From positions 1 through 64,000 of the forward strand of contig CAYFFG010000018.1 of the NCBI GenBank assembly GCA_964342355.1: a DNA stretch of 64,000 bases, given 5' to 3'. The notes under the pieces were generated by a model. The model was not told the origin of the DNA. It worked only from the letters and a program-made list of their open reading frames with translations, and made no database searches. This document shows positions 23,998 through 33,802 of the stretch, in pieces; the stretch's first letter is position 1, and the number at the start of each line of letters is the position of its first letter. The translations under genes and the position numbers were made by a program. The stretch comes from Hirschia sp964342355. Its GTDB lineage: Bacteria; Pseudomonadota; Alphaproteobacteria; Caulobacterales; Hyphomonadaceae.

Positions 23998-26374
23998 TGG
24001 CACCAAATCCGTGCCCCCTGCCCTCATGGCAGCCGACGGCGAGGCGTTTTCGCGGGAGAGCTTTCTGGCGGAACATTTGCCGTATTTCTCGCGCGTGGCA
24101 GAGGACGTGCTGATCACCCGCGACGGTGATCTGATGGCGACCCTGCGCCTTGAGGGCCTCAATCCGATGACCACACCCGACGCGGAACTTGACGCCTTGC
24201 GCCGGGCCGTCGCCGCCATTGTCGCCCAAACCGGCGATCTCTACGGGTTCTACATTCATCGGATCTCGGTGCCGCAAGATCTCAGCCTGCGCCCCATCGA
24301 AGGGAATAGCTTTTCAGCAGAAATCGACCGCCGATGGCAGCAGCACGTCGAAAGCCTCAATCCCAGAAAGAAGCAACTCTATCTCACCATCCTGCGCCGC
24401 CCCGAGGTCACCTCCCGCCTGCCCTTCTTGCGCGGCCTTGCCCGCAAAGGCTGGGTCAAAGACCGGACCGCGCGGTGCCAGGAGCTCAATGAAGTGGTCG
24501 GTTTCTTCGAGGTCGCGCTCTCAGCGGCAAAACCGGTGCGCATGGTGTCTCACGGCGGAGAATGGCTCGGGTTTCTCAACACGCTCAACTCCGGCAGCTT
24601 TGCGCCCGTAGCCTTCGGGCAGGCCGCCCTGCCCGTGTCACATTCTCTGGCAAATGTCCGCGCGACGTTTCAAGGCAACACGGTTCAGATCAACGATGGT
24701 ATTACGGGCGAGACCCGCTTTGGCGCGCTGTTCAGCATCAAGTCCTACCCGGCGCTCACCGATGTCACCCTGCTTGATGGCCTGGACCTGCCGCTCGATA
24801 TTGTGCTGACGAATTCCTTCACACCGATCCCGACCAATATCATGGCAGAACGCATCCAACGGATCATCCGCCAGATGCATGCCTCCGACGACGCCGCTGT
24901 CTCACTACGCGACCAGCTTGCCATTGCCGCTGATGATCAGGAAGCCGGGCGCATAGCCTTTGGCAATCATCACCTCTCCATCGCCGTCTATGCCGAGAGC
25001 CGCGATATGCTGGAACGCGCGGCAGCCCAGATCAAACGCGCGGGACAGGAGATCATGGCCGTGATCGTGCGCGAGAACATGGCACTGAAAGCCACATATT
25101 TCGCGCAACATCCGGGGAACTTTGGCTACCGGGCACGGCGCACACCGATCTCGTCGGTCAACTTCGCGGATTTTGCCGCTCTGCATGGCTCAGTTGAAGG
25201 GCGGGGTGGCGACAGCAGCCCCTGGGGCGACCCCGTGACCGTGCTGCCCAGCATCGGAACATCCGGCTACAGGTTCAATTTTCATGAAGCGGGTGAAATC
25301 ACGAAGGAACCGACGGTTGGCCACACTCTGGTTCTGGGCCGGACGGGCTCGGGCAAGACCCTGACCACCGCCTTTCTCGCGGCACAATCTCAGCGCGTCA
25401 GCACGCGGCTCTTTTTCTTCGACAAGGATCACGGGCTGGAAATGGCCGTGCGTGCCCTGGGTGGCAAATACCACGAGGTCCGGGCGGGCGTACCGACGGG
25501 CCTCAATCCCCTTAGAACCGAGACCGATGAACGCGGGCAAGCCTGGCTCTCGGATTGGCTCGGCACGCTTCTCTCTGCACACGGGTCCCTTTCCGGGGAA
25601 CAATCCCGCCATATCCAGAGCGCGGTGCGCCAGAACGCGGAAGCCGGGACCTCGCTGCAGAGTTTCGAGAGCTTTGAGACACTCTTTCGCTCCCTCGACG
25701 ATGGCGGCGAGTTACAATCCCGCGTGGGTGAATGGGGACCTGGCGGACGCTATGGCTGGGTCTTTGCTGGCAGCACTACCGGAAACGGGGATGAGACCGC
25801 TCTGGCGCTGGATGGTGACATTGTCGGCTTTGACATGACCGAGATCCTCGACATGGCCACAGAACGCATGGCGGTGCTCTCTTATATCTTCCGCCAGATC
25901 GAACGGGTGGTCGAAGATCGCCGCCCGACCATCATTGTTCTCGATGAGGCCTGGAAGCTTTTGGATGACGCCTATTTCGGGGCCCGGCTGGAAAACTGGC
26001 TGGTGACGCTCAGGAAGATGAACTGCGTCGTGATCATGATGACGCAATACCCGAGCCAACTGCGCGAGGCCCGGGTGGGCAAAACCATCGTTGAAACCGT
26101 TCCGACCCAGATCCTTTTCCCCAATGATCGCGCCACACCGGCCGATTTCGACGTCCTGCGCGTCTCGGGCAAAGAAGCCGCTTTGCTCACCCAGCCCACG
26201 GCGGGTCAGCGGATCGCGCTGGTCCGTTCCGCAGGCGACAGCCTCTTTGTCGACACCGACCTGTCTGCCCTCGGGGATCTCCTCCCGATCCTCGGGGGTG
26301 GACGGACCGGCGAGGCACATGTTGGAGCCGACTGGCGCAGCACCCCTGAGTTCTGGAGAAGCCAATGCGCGTAA
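23972..26374 (+). CDS. virB4: VirB4 ATPase of the type IV secretion system
   Basis: An ATPase of about 800 residues that energises pilus and channel assembly at the inner membrane. The Walker A motif is LGRTGSGKTLTTAFLAA (about residue 455), and the Walker B motif is TIIVLDEAWKLLDD. ATG 23972 overlaps virB3 by 26 bp. TTG 23987, which has GGAGGCGAC just upstream, is a possible alternative start. The size and domain order are standard for VirB4/CagE. The 3' end overlaps the next gene by 10 bp. Confidence 0.93.
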   Translation: MEATALALDGTKSVPPALMAADGEAFSRESFLAEHLPYFSRVAEDVLITRDGDLMATLRLEGLNPMTTPDAELDALRRAVAAIVAQTGDLYGFYIHRISVPQDLSLRPIEGNSFSAEIDRRWQQHVESLNPRKKQLYLTILRRPEVTSRLPFLRGLARKGWVKDRTARCQELNEVVGFFEVALSAAKPVRMVSHGGEWLGFLNTLNSGSFAPVAFGQAALPVSHSLANVRATFQGNTVQINDGITGETRFGALFSIKSYPALTDVTLLDGLDLPLDIVLTNSFTPIPTNIMAERIQRIIRQMHASDDAAVSLRDQLAIAADDQEAGRIAFGNHHLSIAVYAESRDMLERAAAQIKRAGQEIMAVIVRENMALKATYFAQHPGNFGYRARRTPISSVNFADFAALHGSVEGRGGDSSPWGDPVTVLPSIGTSGYRFNFHEAGEITKEPTVGHTLVLGRTGSGKTLTTAFLAAQSQRVSTRLFFFDKDHGLEMAVRALGGKYHEVRAGVPTGLNPLRTETDERGQAWLSDWLGTLLSAHGSLSGEQSRHIQSAVRQNAEAGTSLQSFESFETLFRSLDDGGELQSRVGEWGPGGRYGWVFAGSTTGNGDETALALDGDIVGFDMTEILDMATERMAVLSYIFRQIERVVEDRRPTIIVLDEAWKLLDDAYFGARLENWLVTLRKMNCVVIMMTQYPSQLREARVGKTIVETVPTQILFPNDRATPADFDVLRVSGKEAALLTQPTAGQRIALVRSAGDSLFVDTDLSALGDLLPILGGGRTGEAHVGADWRSTPEFWRSQCA

Positions 26375-26565
26375 CCTTGTTGATGATCACCCTTCTCAGT
26401 GTTGCCGCCTGCGAGCGCTACACCGAGAAAACCTCACCCTGTTTTGGGAAGACTGGTGAACCGGTCGTGTCTCGCAACGCGATGACGCCGCTCTCACATT
26501 CAATCTCAACCAAATCGCCTGATCCCAGCAAGGATTGCGCTTTTGAGCCGGTGAACGGCAGCTAA
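26365..26565 (+). CDS. Small lipoprotein, VirB7-like
   Basis: A 66-residue lipoprotein with lipobox LSVAAC (Cys16) after a short hydrophobic signal, and two further Cys residues. It overlaps virB4 at one end and the next gene by one base at the other, so it is within the operon. VirB7 is a small lipoprotein that binds VirB9 at the outer membrane. Here it sits between virB4 and the VirB5 region, not next to virB8, so the VirB7 role is an inference. Confidence 0.6.
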   Translation: MRVTLLMITLLSVAACERYTEKTSPCFGKTGEPVVSRNAMTPLSHSISTKSPDPSKDCAFEPVNGS

Positions 26566-27671
26566 TGTATCGTGCACTCCTCATATGCGCAGGCCTGTGC
26601 TGTGGGTCCTCGGTTGGCGTGGCCCAGGGCGTTCCGACCCAGGACAATTCCGGGATTGGCCGGCTTGTGGCGATCCTGGGCGGTCTTGGCGAGGACATGT
26701 CGGTCCAGCGGGAGACAATCTCAACCCAGGACCAACTGGCCGAGGTTCAGTCCGAACAGCTGCGCGTGCTCGAAGAGATGACCGCCGCCATGATGGGCTC
26801 GGGGTTCAATATCGCCAGTCTGGAAACGGGCGGCAGCTTTCCCGCCGCAGAAATCTATCCCGCCGTCAGCAATCACCCGATGGATGCCCGCCTCTTCGGA
26901 GAGGGGCGAGAAACGGTTGAGATGATGATCGTACGTGTCGCCGGTGAGTTCGCTGGCGCGCCGGGGGTTGCACGAGCCGGGTTGTCGCCAACTCAGTGGC
27001 GCTGCCTGTTCCAGGCACTGATCAAGCAGGAAAGCCGGTTCAGCATCACCGCCCAAAGCCCTGTTGGCGCCTATGGGCTCACTCAGCTCATGCCCGGCAC
27101 CGCATCCGATATGGGCGTTGATCGCTATGATGTGATGGACAATCTGCGCGGTGGCGCACGCTACATCACGACGCAACTCAACCGTTTTGGCACCATCCCG
27201 AATGCGCTCGCCGCCTACAATGCCGGACCCGGGCGCGTCATCGAATATGGTGGCGTACCACCCTTCAAGGAAACCCAGGGCTACGTCCGCAATATCTCGA
27301 AGTTCTACAATGAATATCTCGCTGTGATTGGTGGCGCTGATGCGCTTGGCACATTGACCCCGACCGACATGGCGCTGGCCGAGTACGCGAACATCTCGGA
27401 TGCCAGCCTCTACTACGCCGCTGACGCTCACGCGACGACCGAACAGGTCGTCAACCGGCTGGCCGCGATCATTCGCCAGATCGATGCGCAGCCTAACGTC
27501 AAGGCGGCGATGGAGCTCAACACCTACGCACGGGCCGAAATCGCCCGCATCCTTTCCCTCCGCACGCGCCTGATGGCCGCGAACCAGACCCGCGAGGCGG
27601 CGCACGCCCAGCATCTGGTCGTGGATCGTCTGAAGGAGAGGGAATTCATGGCCATGGAGATATCTGAATGA
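26565..27671 (+). CDS. Lytic transglycosylase fused to a VirB5-like segment
   Basis: A 368-residue exported protein with a second SLT domain in the operon. A signal peptide (to VAQG) is followed by a helical region with a coiled-coil look (QDQLAEVQSEQLRVLEEMT). The SLT core follows: catalytic Glu in LIKQESRFSITAQSPVGAYGL, then QLMPGTASDMG and ALAAYNAGPGRVIEYGG. The C-terminal 80 residues (MELNTYARAEIARILSLRTR...) resemble the long-helix region of VirB5 proteins. It may cut peptidoglycan while sitting at the pilus base. It overlaps virB5 by the ATGA motif. Confidence 0.78.
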   Translation: MYRALLICAGLCCGSSVGVAQGVPTQDNSGIGRLVAILGGLGEDMSVQRETISTQDQLAEVQSEQLRVLEEMTAAMMGSGFNIASLETGGSFPAAEIYPAVSNHPMDARLFGEGRETVEMMIVRVAGEFAGAPGVARAGLSPTQWRCLFQALIKQESRFSITAQSPVGAYGLTQLMPGTASDMGVDRYDVMDNLRGGARYITTQLNRFGTIPNALAAYNAGPGRVIEYGGVPPFKETQGYVRNISKFYNEYLAVIGGADALGTLTPTDMALAEYANISDASLYYAADAHATTEQVVNRLAAIIRQIDAQPNVKAAMELNTYARAEIARILSLRTRLMAANQTREAAHAQHLVVDRLKEREFMAMEISE

Positions 27672-28462
27672 AACGCTTTCTGCTTGCTGCGTGCACGGCC
27701 CTCGCGCTCTGCACATCCTCAGCCCTATTCACTCCGGTCCTCGTCACACCGGCCAACGCTCAAGGTGTCCCGACCTTTGACGGACAGCAGCTGCGCCAAC
27801 TGGTCCTTCAGATCGAACACATGGCCGAGGATCTGAATGTCCAGCTCGAACAACTGGCCACCATGCGCCAGGAGTTAGAAACCCAGCTCTCCCAGCTTCT
27901 AAACCTAGAGGCCCAGCTCCGCTCCCTGATCGAAGGCTCCGGTGTCGGCGAGCTCTTTGCCACCATCGAGGAGTTCGAGCGCCTCAAGGGTAAACTCATA
28001 GCCCCTATGACCACGCTGCAATCCCTTGCGGAAGGGGATTTCCTGTCCGGGTTTGTCGATGGCGCCGATCTCTCGGGACAGGTTGAGTCCGTTCTACGCG
28101 GCACAGGCCTGACATCGGAAAGCCTCGCCACCCTTTCCTCCTCAACCGAACCTGCGGACACCCGCCTCGCCACCTCCGCCGGGGCCAGCGCGATGCTGTC
28201 GGTTGCCGCGCAGGAAAGCCATGAAGAAGCAGGCGCCAGTCTGGAGCGCATCGAAACCATGGTCGGGCTTATCGACGATCAGGACGGTCTCCGGGCCGCG
28301 GTCGATCTCAACACCCGTGTCACGGCAGAACTGGGGATCATCATGACGCTAATCTGGCGCCTGGAAGCCGCACAAGGCGTGAGCGCAGGCCAGCTTGGCG
28401 TGGTCGACGCTGCCACCCTCGCCGCCGAGCGCAAATTTCGCTCCATGGAGGTCCCCGAATGA
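27668..28462 (+). CDS. virB5: VirB5-like minor pilus protein
   Basis: A 264-residue periplasmic protein with a signal peptide (to ANAQ) and long amphipathic helices (MAEDLNVQLEQLATMRQELE...), plus a C-terminal block DLNTRVTAELGIIMTLIWRLE typical of VirB5/TrbJ proteins. VirB5 sits at the pilus tip and base. The start overlaps the preceding stop by four bases, and the stop overlaps the next start. Assignment rests on layout and helical pattern, since VirB5 proteins diverge strongly. Confidence 0.75.
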   Translation: MKRFLLAACTALALCTSSALFTPVLVTPANAQGVPTFDGQQLRQLVLQIEHMAEDLNVQLEQLATMRQELETQLSQLLNLEAQLRSLIEGSGVGELFATIEEFERLKGKLIAPMTTLQSLAEGDFLSGFVDGADLSGQVESVLRGTGLTSESLATLSSSTEPADTRLATSAGASAMLSVAAQESHEEAGASLERIETMVGLIDDQDGLRAAVDLNTRVTAELGIIMTLIWRLEAAQGVSAGQLGVVDAATLAAERKFRSMEVPE

Positions 28463-28899
28463 GGCGGTGCGCCGCCAGCGCACGGGGCGCCGTTGGCGGG
28501 TGGACCGTCCCAAGCGAGCGAAGCGCCATCGCCGCCATTGGGTGCCTGATGGTCTGCGCCTTGCCACTCGCCGCGCAAACCTCCAGCGGCTTCGAAACCA
28601 TGACCCACTCCGAGGAGCCGGCTCAGACTTGTGACGCGCCCCGCCCGCCTCGTAATCTGCATTCCTTCGCCTATGTCCGGAATGGCTATCGGGAGATCTT
28701 ACGGATCATCGCCGCCGAACGCGCCATTGAGACACAATTCTGTGGCTGCCAATTCGAACTGGCGGACTGGGAGGATGCGGTCCTTGCGATCGATCGGTTT
28801 CAAACTTTTGACAACCCGAAACTCCCCTTCGACGTCATCGCGTTGCGGCAGCAGGCCGATGCGGTGGAAGACGACCTCGAAGAGGCCTGCGCCAAGTAA
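28459..28899 (+). CDS. Exported hypothetical protein in the virB operon
   Basis: A 146-residue protein with a hydrophobic segment near residues 23-41 (SAIAAIGCLMVCALPLAAQ) that looks like a signal peptide after a long polar N-terminus. The mature part has several Cys residues (QFCGCQFELADWEDAV), which may form disulfides in the periplasm. It overlaps virB5 by ATGA, and its stop overlaps the virB6 start (TAATG). The true start may be a later codon. No family is recognised. Confidence 0.6.
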   Translation: MRRCAASARGAVGGWTVPSERSAIAAIGCLMVCALPLAAQTSSGFETMTHSEEPAQTCDAPRPPRNLHSFAYVRNGYREILRIIAAERAIETQFCGCQFELADWEDAVLAIDRFQTFDNPKLPFDVIALRQQADAVEDDLEEACAK

Positions 28900-29924
28900 T
28901 GGGGATCATTCGCGACATATTGGGTGAGGTTGACACGGCTATCGACAGCGTCGCGGAAGCGGGCTTCGTTCAGGCCGCCGGTCAGGTTGGCGACGTGATT
29001 TCCGTGGGATCCGGTGTGCTGCTGATCCTGCTCGGTATCAATGTGGTCATGCAACTTCGACCGATGACATTCGGAAGCGCCTTTGCCTTCGGCATCAAGC
29101 TGGCCCTGGTCGGGATATTCGCCCAGAGTTGGGACAACTTTTCCGCCGTCTATGGCATCGTCACCGATGTGCCGGACGCCATTGGCGCGCGTATCCTTGC
29201 GCTGACCGCTTCGGGCGATGAGGCCGGTGTCTATGAAAGTCTCGACACCATGGTGAACCGCATTACCGCCTACGGGGACGCGATCGGCGACAATGCGGGT
29301 TGGGTCTTTGGCGCGGTGCTGGGCGCGATCTTCTTTGTGCTTTCTGCCATCTTCGCCGCCGTCACCGCCGGGATCATCGCCTTCGCCAAGATCGTCTTCA
29401 CCCTGATGATTGTCATCGCGCCGTTTATGATTCTAGCCTCGCTCTTCAAACCCACCCATTCGCTCTTCGAGGCCTGGTCCCGCGCCACGATCGGTTACGC
29501 GCTCATGCCCGTGGCCGCTGCGGGGGCAGCTGGCATCATTGTCGCCATTGCTGAAAGCATCGGGGCCTCATCGGCCGATCCCGACAACGTGGCCACGATC
29601 AGCCTGATCCTGCCCTTCCTCGTCATTCTGATCCTGAGCGCGGGCATCATGGCCTCGGTCCCCTACATCGCTTCCAACCTCACTGGCGTGGTCGGCATCG
29701 CCTCCAATGCCATCGGCCTCACCGGTCTGGCGCGGCAGGGCGTCGTCAACGCGGGCGCATATGGCACCGGTGGGGCCGCCCGCATGGCCACAGGAAAAAC
29801 ACCGAATGAACTGCGCCATACCACCAGCGACGGCCTCGTCAAAACCGGCCAGGTCATTCGTCAATCACCTGGCGCGCTCCTTGCCAGCGCCAAATCCTTT
29901 CGCAATCCCAACCAGACACCCTGA
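28899..29924 (+). CDS. virB6: VirB6/TrbL-type polytopic membrane protein
   Basis: A 341-residue inner-membrane protein with a periplasmic N-terminus and at least six hydrophobic segments, including VGDVISVGSGVLLILLGINVV, VFGAVLGAIFFVLSAIFAAV and ISLILPFLVILILSAGIMAS. VirB6 helps the substrate cross the inner membrane. The C-terminal tail is polar and Gly/Ala rich. It is coupled to the preceding gene and seven bases ahead of virB8. Confidence 0.88.
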   Translation: MGIIRDILGEVDTAIDSVAEAGFVQAAGQVGDVISVGSGVLLILLGINVVMQLRPMTFGSAFAFGIKLALVGIFAQSWDNFSAVYGIVTDVPDAIGARILALTASGDEAGVYESLDTMVNRITAYGDAIGDNAGWVFGAVLGAIFFVLSAIFAAVTAGIIAFAKIVFTLMIVIAPFMILASLFKPTHSLFEAWSRATIGYALMPVAAAGAAGIIVAIAESIGASSADPDNVATISLILPFLVILILSAGIMASVPYIASNLTGVVGIASNAIGLTGLARQGVVNAGAYGTGGAARMATGKTPNELRHTTSDGLVKTGQVIRQSPGALLASAKSFRNPNQTP

Positions 29925-29930
29925 TACATT

Positions 29931-30587
29931 ATGAGCAAAGCACGTGACGCCTTCGAGGCGGATTTCATCTATGGACCACGACGACGAGAGCGGTTCGCGT
30001 ATTTTGTGGCAGCCGTAGGCGTGATTGTCGGGCTTGCCGGGTTTCTCGGCGCCGTCTCTCTCTTCCCACTCAAAACCATCGAGACATTTGTGGTCGTGGT
30101 CGACAAGGAAACCGGCGAGATGGACCGCGTCTCGCAGGTCGCCGCCCTCACCCTCGATGAAAGCGACGCCATCATTCAGGCCAATTTGGTCGCTTACGTC
30201 GATGATCGGGAAACCTATGATCTCACCGATGGCGAACAACGCATCAACTCGGTGCTGGACCGCTCAGACAGCGACGCCGCCCGCACCCTGCGCGATCTCT
30301 GGTCCTCCACATCCGAAGACTACCCAATCACCGTCTATGGGCGAGACACCAGGATCGACGTGGTGATCCGCTCAGTAAACCAGATTGAAAAAGGCGTCGC
30401 TCAGGTCCGTTTCACGCGAACCCTGCGGCGCGAGCGCGACACTCGCACCGTCACAAGGCCCTACGTCGCGACCCTGGCCTATGAGTTTCGACCGGAAACC
30501 CGCCAGCGCCTGCAGGATGTCTGGGCCAACCCGCTTGGATTTGTCGTCACTTCCTACCGCGTCGATGCTGAAACCCTCGAGAACTGA
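29931..30587 (+). CDS. virB8: VirB8-like assembly factor
   Basis: A 218-residue bitopic inner-membrane protein. A single transmembrane segment (YFVAAVGVIVGLAGFLGAVS, about residues 24-43) is followed by the periplasmic NTF2-like domain, with DLTDGEQRINSVLDRSDS and VRFTRTLRRERDTRTVTRPY visible, and ending NPLGFVVTSYRVDAE as in VirB8. It nucleates the inner-membrane complex with VirB9 and VirB10, which follow directly. Confidence 0.9.
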   Translation: MSKARDAFEADFIYGPRRRERFAYFVAAVGVIVGLAGFLGAVSLFPLKTIETFVVVVDKETGEMDRVSQVAALTLDESDAIIQANLVAYVDDRETYDLTDGEQRINSVLDRSDSDAARTLRDLWSSTSEDYPITVYGRDTRIDVVIRSVNQIEKGVAQVRFTRTLRRERDTRTVTRPYVATLAYEFRPETRQRLQDVWANPLGFVVTSYRVDAETLEN

Positions 30588-30592
30588 TCACC

Positions 30593-31312
30593 ATGAACTT
30601 GCTGCCCATTCTTCTTCTGGCCCTTGCCTTGCCAGCCACCGCCCTCGCCGAAGCCACCCCACAGGGCGGTCCGCTCGATATCCGTATTCGATACGCCACC
30701 TACAACGAGAACCAGGTCTTCCGGATCGAAACCGACCTGCGCCATTCCACCACGATCCACTTCGGACGTGGAGAACGGTTTGAAGCCGTCATTGTGGGCG
30801 ACACGGAAAGCTTTCAGGTCGATCCGATCCCCGAGCTTGGCAATGTGCTGACCATCAAACCACACGTGGCCAAGGCTTCCACCAACATGACGGTGATCAC
30901 CAATCGGCGGAGCTATTCATTCCATTTGCGCGAGGGCTCGATCCCAAACCGCACGGGTATGTTTTTCGAGGTGCGATTCAAATACCCCGACGAGACCCGC
31001 CGTTCACGCCCCGGCACGGCAAAGGGCTTTGAGGCACCGCGCAACTATGCTTATCTCGTCTCGGGCGAGAGCGACTTTCGACCGGCATCGGTCTATGACG
31101 ATGGGCGCTATACTTATTTCACCTTCCCGGAAAACACCCGACAGCCTGCCATCTTCAAGGCCGACGATCAGGGTCGCGAACGCACGGTCAACTGGACGCA
31201 GGATGGCAACACCGTGCGCGTGCTCGGCGTGAACGATTTCTGGACATTGCGGATTGATGACGAGGCGCTCTGCATCGCGCGGGATGCCACCACCATTTAC
31301 GTGAGCAATTGA
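30593..31312 (+). CDS. virB9: VirB9-like outer-membrane core protein
   Basis: A 239-residue exported protein with a signal peptide (to ALAE). The N-terminal domain shows ETDLRHSTTIHFGRGERFEA and the C-terminal domain shows ARNYAYLV-like and FFEVRFKYPDE-type strands, then VNWTQDGNTVRVLGVNDFWTL. Together with VirB7 and VirB10 it builds the channel core in the outer membrane. It is six bases after virB8 and three before virB10. Confidence 0.9.
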   Translation: MNLLPILLLALALPATALAEATPQGGPLDIRIRYATYNENQVFRIETDLRHSTTIHFGRGERFEAVIVGDTESFQVDPIPELGNVLTIKPHVAKASTNMTVITNRRSYSFHLREGSIPNRTGMFFEVRFKYPDETRRSRPGTAKGFEAPRNYAYLVSGESDFRPASVYDDGRYTYFTFPENTRQPAIFKADDQGRERTVNWTQDGNTVRVLGVNDFWTLRIDDEALCIARDATTIYVSN

Positions 31313-31314
31313 TC

Positions 31315-32724
31315 ATGGCTGAAGATCCCGATCTGCAGAAGCGATTGGACACGTTCAAAGACGGCAAAACCAAACCACGGTCCGGTGGCATCGGCGTTGG
31401 CGCATTGGCCATTGCGCTAGGACTTGGTGGTGCAGGTGCGGCCTATTGGCTTGCAACCGCAGCACAGGACGGCCCCACCCCTCTCGAAACCTCCGAAGTG
31501 ACTCCGTTCCAGGACGGGCGACCCGGATCAGGTCGTCTGGAGTTCCCGCCTGATGAGACCGACCAACGCGTCAATGATGCACTGATTGCAGTGGAGGAAG
31601 CCCTCGACGTGCCTACGGCCCCTGCCCCGGAACCGAGCCGCGAAGTTCTCGACGAGTTGGCACGTCTGCGCGAGGCCCTTGCCGCCAGCCAATCTGAACG
31701 CAATGCGGAAATCCAGGCCGCTGTTGGGGATCTGCGCGAAGCCTTTGATGCCCAGACCAAGGCGCTGGAGGAACGGATCGCGGAACGGGAGCGTGAATTG
31801 ACCGCTCTTGAGCGCGAAGGTGATGCAAAGCTTTCCGGCCTTCAAAGCCTGCTCGATGCTGAACGCGCGCAACGCGAGGCGCTGGAAAGCGAACTTCAGC
31901 AGGGTGCGCTGATTGCCGACCAACGGCTGTTGGAAGAACGACGACGGCAAGAAGAAGAGCAACGCCGACGCGAAGCCGAGCGCGCAGCCTCAGAATTGCT
32001 GACAGCCCAGATAAGGTCGCCCGCGGTCGTGTATTCGGATGGTCAGGGGAATTCTGCGGTTTCTGGTGCAGCGCCTTCCAGCACCACGGGTGCAAGCGCG
32101 CCCCTGAATGAGAACGAGACCTATTTGCAGACCGCCGCTCGCCCGCTCGAGATCGAAGAAGCTGCGCGCATAGAATTCCCGGATCGCACCCTCGCGCAGG
32201 GCTCCGTGATCCAGGCCGCCCTGCAAACCGCGATCAACAGTGACCTGCCAGGCAATGTGGTGGCGGTGGTCTCGGAGCCTGTTCCCGCATTTTCCGGCGA
32301 CAGTATCCTGATCCCACGTGGATCGCGTCTCTTTGGCCAGTATCGTTCTGGCGTAGAAGTTGGACAGAAGCGGATTCTGATCGTCTGGACCCGTATCCTC
32401 ACGCCCGACGGAACCTCAATGACCATCGCGGCGGCAGGCGGTGACCCGCTTGGGCGATCCGGGCTTACCGGGATTGTCGATACCAAGTTCAGGGAACGTT
32501 TTGGCGGAGCTGCATTGATTTCCATCATCGGCGCCGCGCCACGGGTAGCGGCTGAAAGCACCGGAAATGAAAACACCAATGTCGTGCTCGGCAATATCGG
32601 TCAGGATCTGGAAAGTGCGGTCGACTCGGTCATTGCGGACCAACTCTCGCTGAGCCCAACAATCTATGTGGATCAGGGGGCCAGTGTGACCGTTCTCGTC
32701 GACAGGGATATTGTGGTTCATTGA
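31315..32724 (+). CDS. virB10: VirB10/TrbI-like channel protein
   Basis: A 469-residue protein that spans both membranes. A short cytoplasmic N-terminus precedes a transmembrane segment (GALAIALGLGGAGAAYWLAT). A long Glu/Arg/Ala-rich coiled coil then covers about residues 100-225, including RRRQEEEQRRREAERAASEL. The C-terminal TrbI barrel follows: GNVVAVVSEPVPAFSGDSIL, IPRGSRLFGQYRSGVEVGQK and ARNSIVADQLSLSP-like strands. ATG 31315 is used, two bases after the virB9 stop. Confidence 0.92.
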   Translation: MAEDPDLQKRLDTFKDGKTKPRSGGIGVGALAIALGLGGAGAAYWLATAAQDGPTPLETSEVTPFQDGRPGSGRLEFPPDETDQRVNDALIAVEEALDVPTAPAPEPSREVLDELARLREALAASQSERNAEIQAAVGDLREAFDAQTKALEERIAERERELTALEREGDAKLSGLQSLLDAERAQREALESELQQGALIADQRLLEERRRQEEEQRRREAERAASELLTAQIRSPAVVYSDGQGNSAVSGAAPSSTTGASAPLNENETYLQTAARPLEIEEAARIEFPDRTLAQGSVIQAALQTAINSDLPGNVVAVVSEPVPAFSGDSILIPRGSRLFGQYRSGVEVGQKRILIVWTRILTPDGTSMTIAAAGGDPLGRSGLTGIVDTKFRERFGGAALISIIGAAPRVAAESTGNENTNVVLGNIGQDLESAVDSVIADQLSLSPTIYVDQGASVTVLVDRDIVVH

Positions 32725-32824
32725 ATGGGGGGGTTGTTTTGACGGTAAATAGCCTGATCGAAAAACGAGTTCGAGCCAGAGGTGAGAGGCAGCGATTTTC
32801 GATGCATGCGAAAACAAGCTCCCA

Positions 32825-33802
32825 ATGACTGAAGCGCTCCCTTCCTCTTATCTCGAACGCTATCTCGCGCCGTTTGAGCCTTGGCTGACTGATGACGACG
32901 TCATCGAGCTGGCCGTAAATCCAGATGGCCGGGTGTGGGTCGAGCGACGTGGGTCCATTGCCATGGAATGTGGTGACACGGCCGTGGATCCGGCTGATGC
33001 GGTCAACCTTGGCACCACCATGGTTGGCGATGCAAAGGCCAAGGTCTCCGAGAAAAACCCGCTGGTGTCCGGGAAAGTCGAGTTCCGGGGGCGGCCACTG
33101 CGCGTGCAGGTCGTGGTTTCACCTGCTGTGGAGCAAGGGGCCGCGATCACCATCCGGCTGTTTGGTCAAACCGACATTCGCAGCTATGAGCCGACCTACC
33201 TTCAGGGCAAAGCTGTTTCTCTGACCGATATTCGGGCGGAGAAGTTAAAAGCAATTTCGAAACAGGCAGAAACCGATCTGACCGGAGCGTTGCAACAGCT
33301 TGTTGAAAACCGCCTGAACATCCTGGTAAGCGGTGGAACCTCGACGGGCAAGACCACGTTCGCGCGCCATCTCCTGACACATGTTCCTGACAGTGAGCGG
33401 CTCATCACCATCGAAGATGCGTTCGAGCTCTTCCCGCACCAGCCAAATTCAGTCTGCTTGCTCGCGGATCGGGTCAAGGAGAGCCCGCGCTCGGCCGGTG
33501 CGTTGCTACAGGCATCTTTGAGAATGCGACCAGACCGGATCGTTGTGGGGGAGCTACGAGGGTCCGAAGCGCTCACCTATCTCGAAGCGATCAACACTGG
33601 GCATGGCGGGTCTGTTTCTACGATCCACGCGGAAACCGCGGAACTCGCCATAGATCGGCTGGCGATCATGGTTCTCCAGGCTGGAACACCGCTGACCTTT
33701 GCCGAAGTGCAGACTTACATCAGGAAGTCGATTGATGTGATTGTCCAGTTGGGAAGGACTGAGGGGAGACGTGGGATTGCCGAACTCCTGGTGTTGGACT
33801 GA
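32825..33802 (+). CDS. virB11: VirB11 ATPase
   Basis: A 325-residue hexameric traffic ATPase. The Walker A motif is NILVSGGTSTGKTTFARHLL (about residues 161-180). ITIEDAFELFPHQPNSV, MRPDRIVVGELRGSEALTYL (Walker B) and NTGHGGSVSTIHAE are the other family motifs. It powers pilus formation and substrate transfer with VirB4 and VirD4. The 100-bp gap after virB10 is longer than other gaps in this operon and shows no clear terminator. Confidence 0.94.
   Translation: MTEALPSSYLERYLAPFEPWLTDDDVIELAVNPDGRVWVERRGSIAMECGDTAVDPADAVNLGTTMVGDAKAKVSEKNPLVSGKVEFRGRPLRVQVVVSPAVEQGAAITIRLFGQTDIRSYEPTYLQGKAVSLTDIRAEKLKAISKQAETDLTGALQQLVENRLNILVSGGTSTGKTTFARHLLTHVPDSERLITIEDAFELFPHQPNSVCLLADRVKESPRSAGALLQASLRMRPDRIVVGELRGSEALTYLEAINTGHGGSVSTIHAETAELAIDRLAIMVLQAGTPLTFAEVQTYIRKSIDVIVQLGRTEGRRGIAELLVLD

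Noticed and set aside
26721..27716. 331-codon minus-strand frame
   Set aside because: Antisense to the SLT/VirB5-like gene and lacking any motif.
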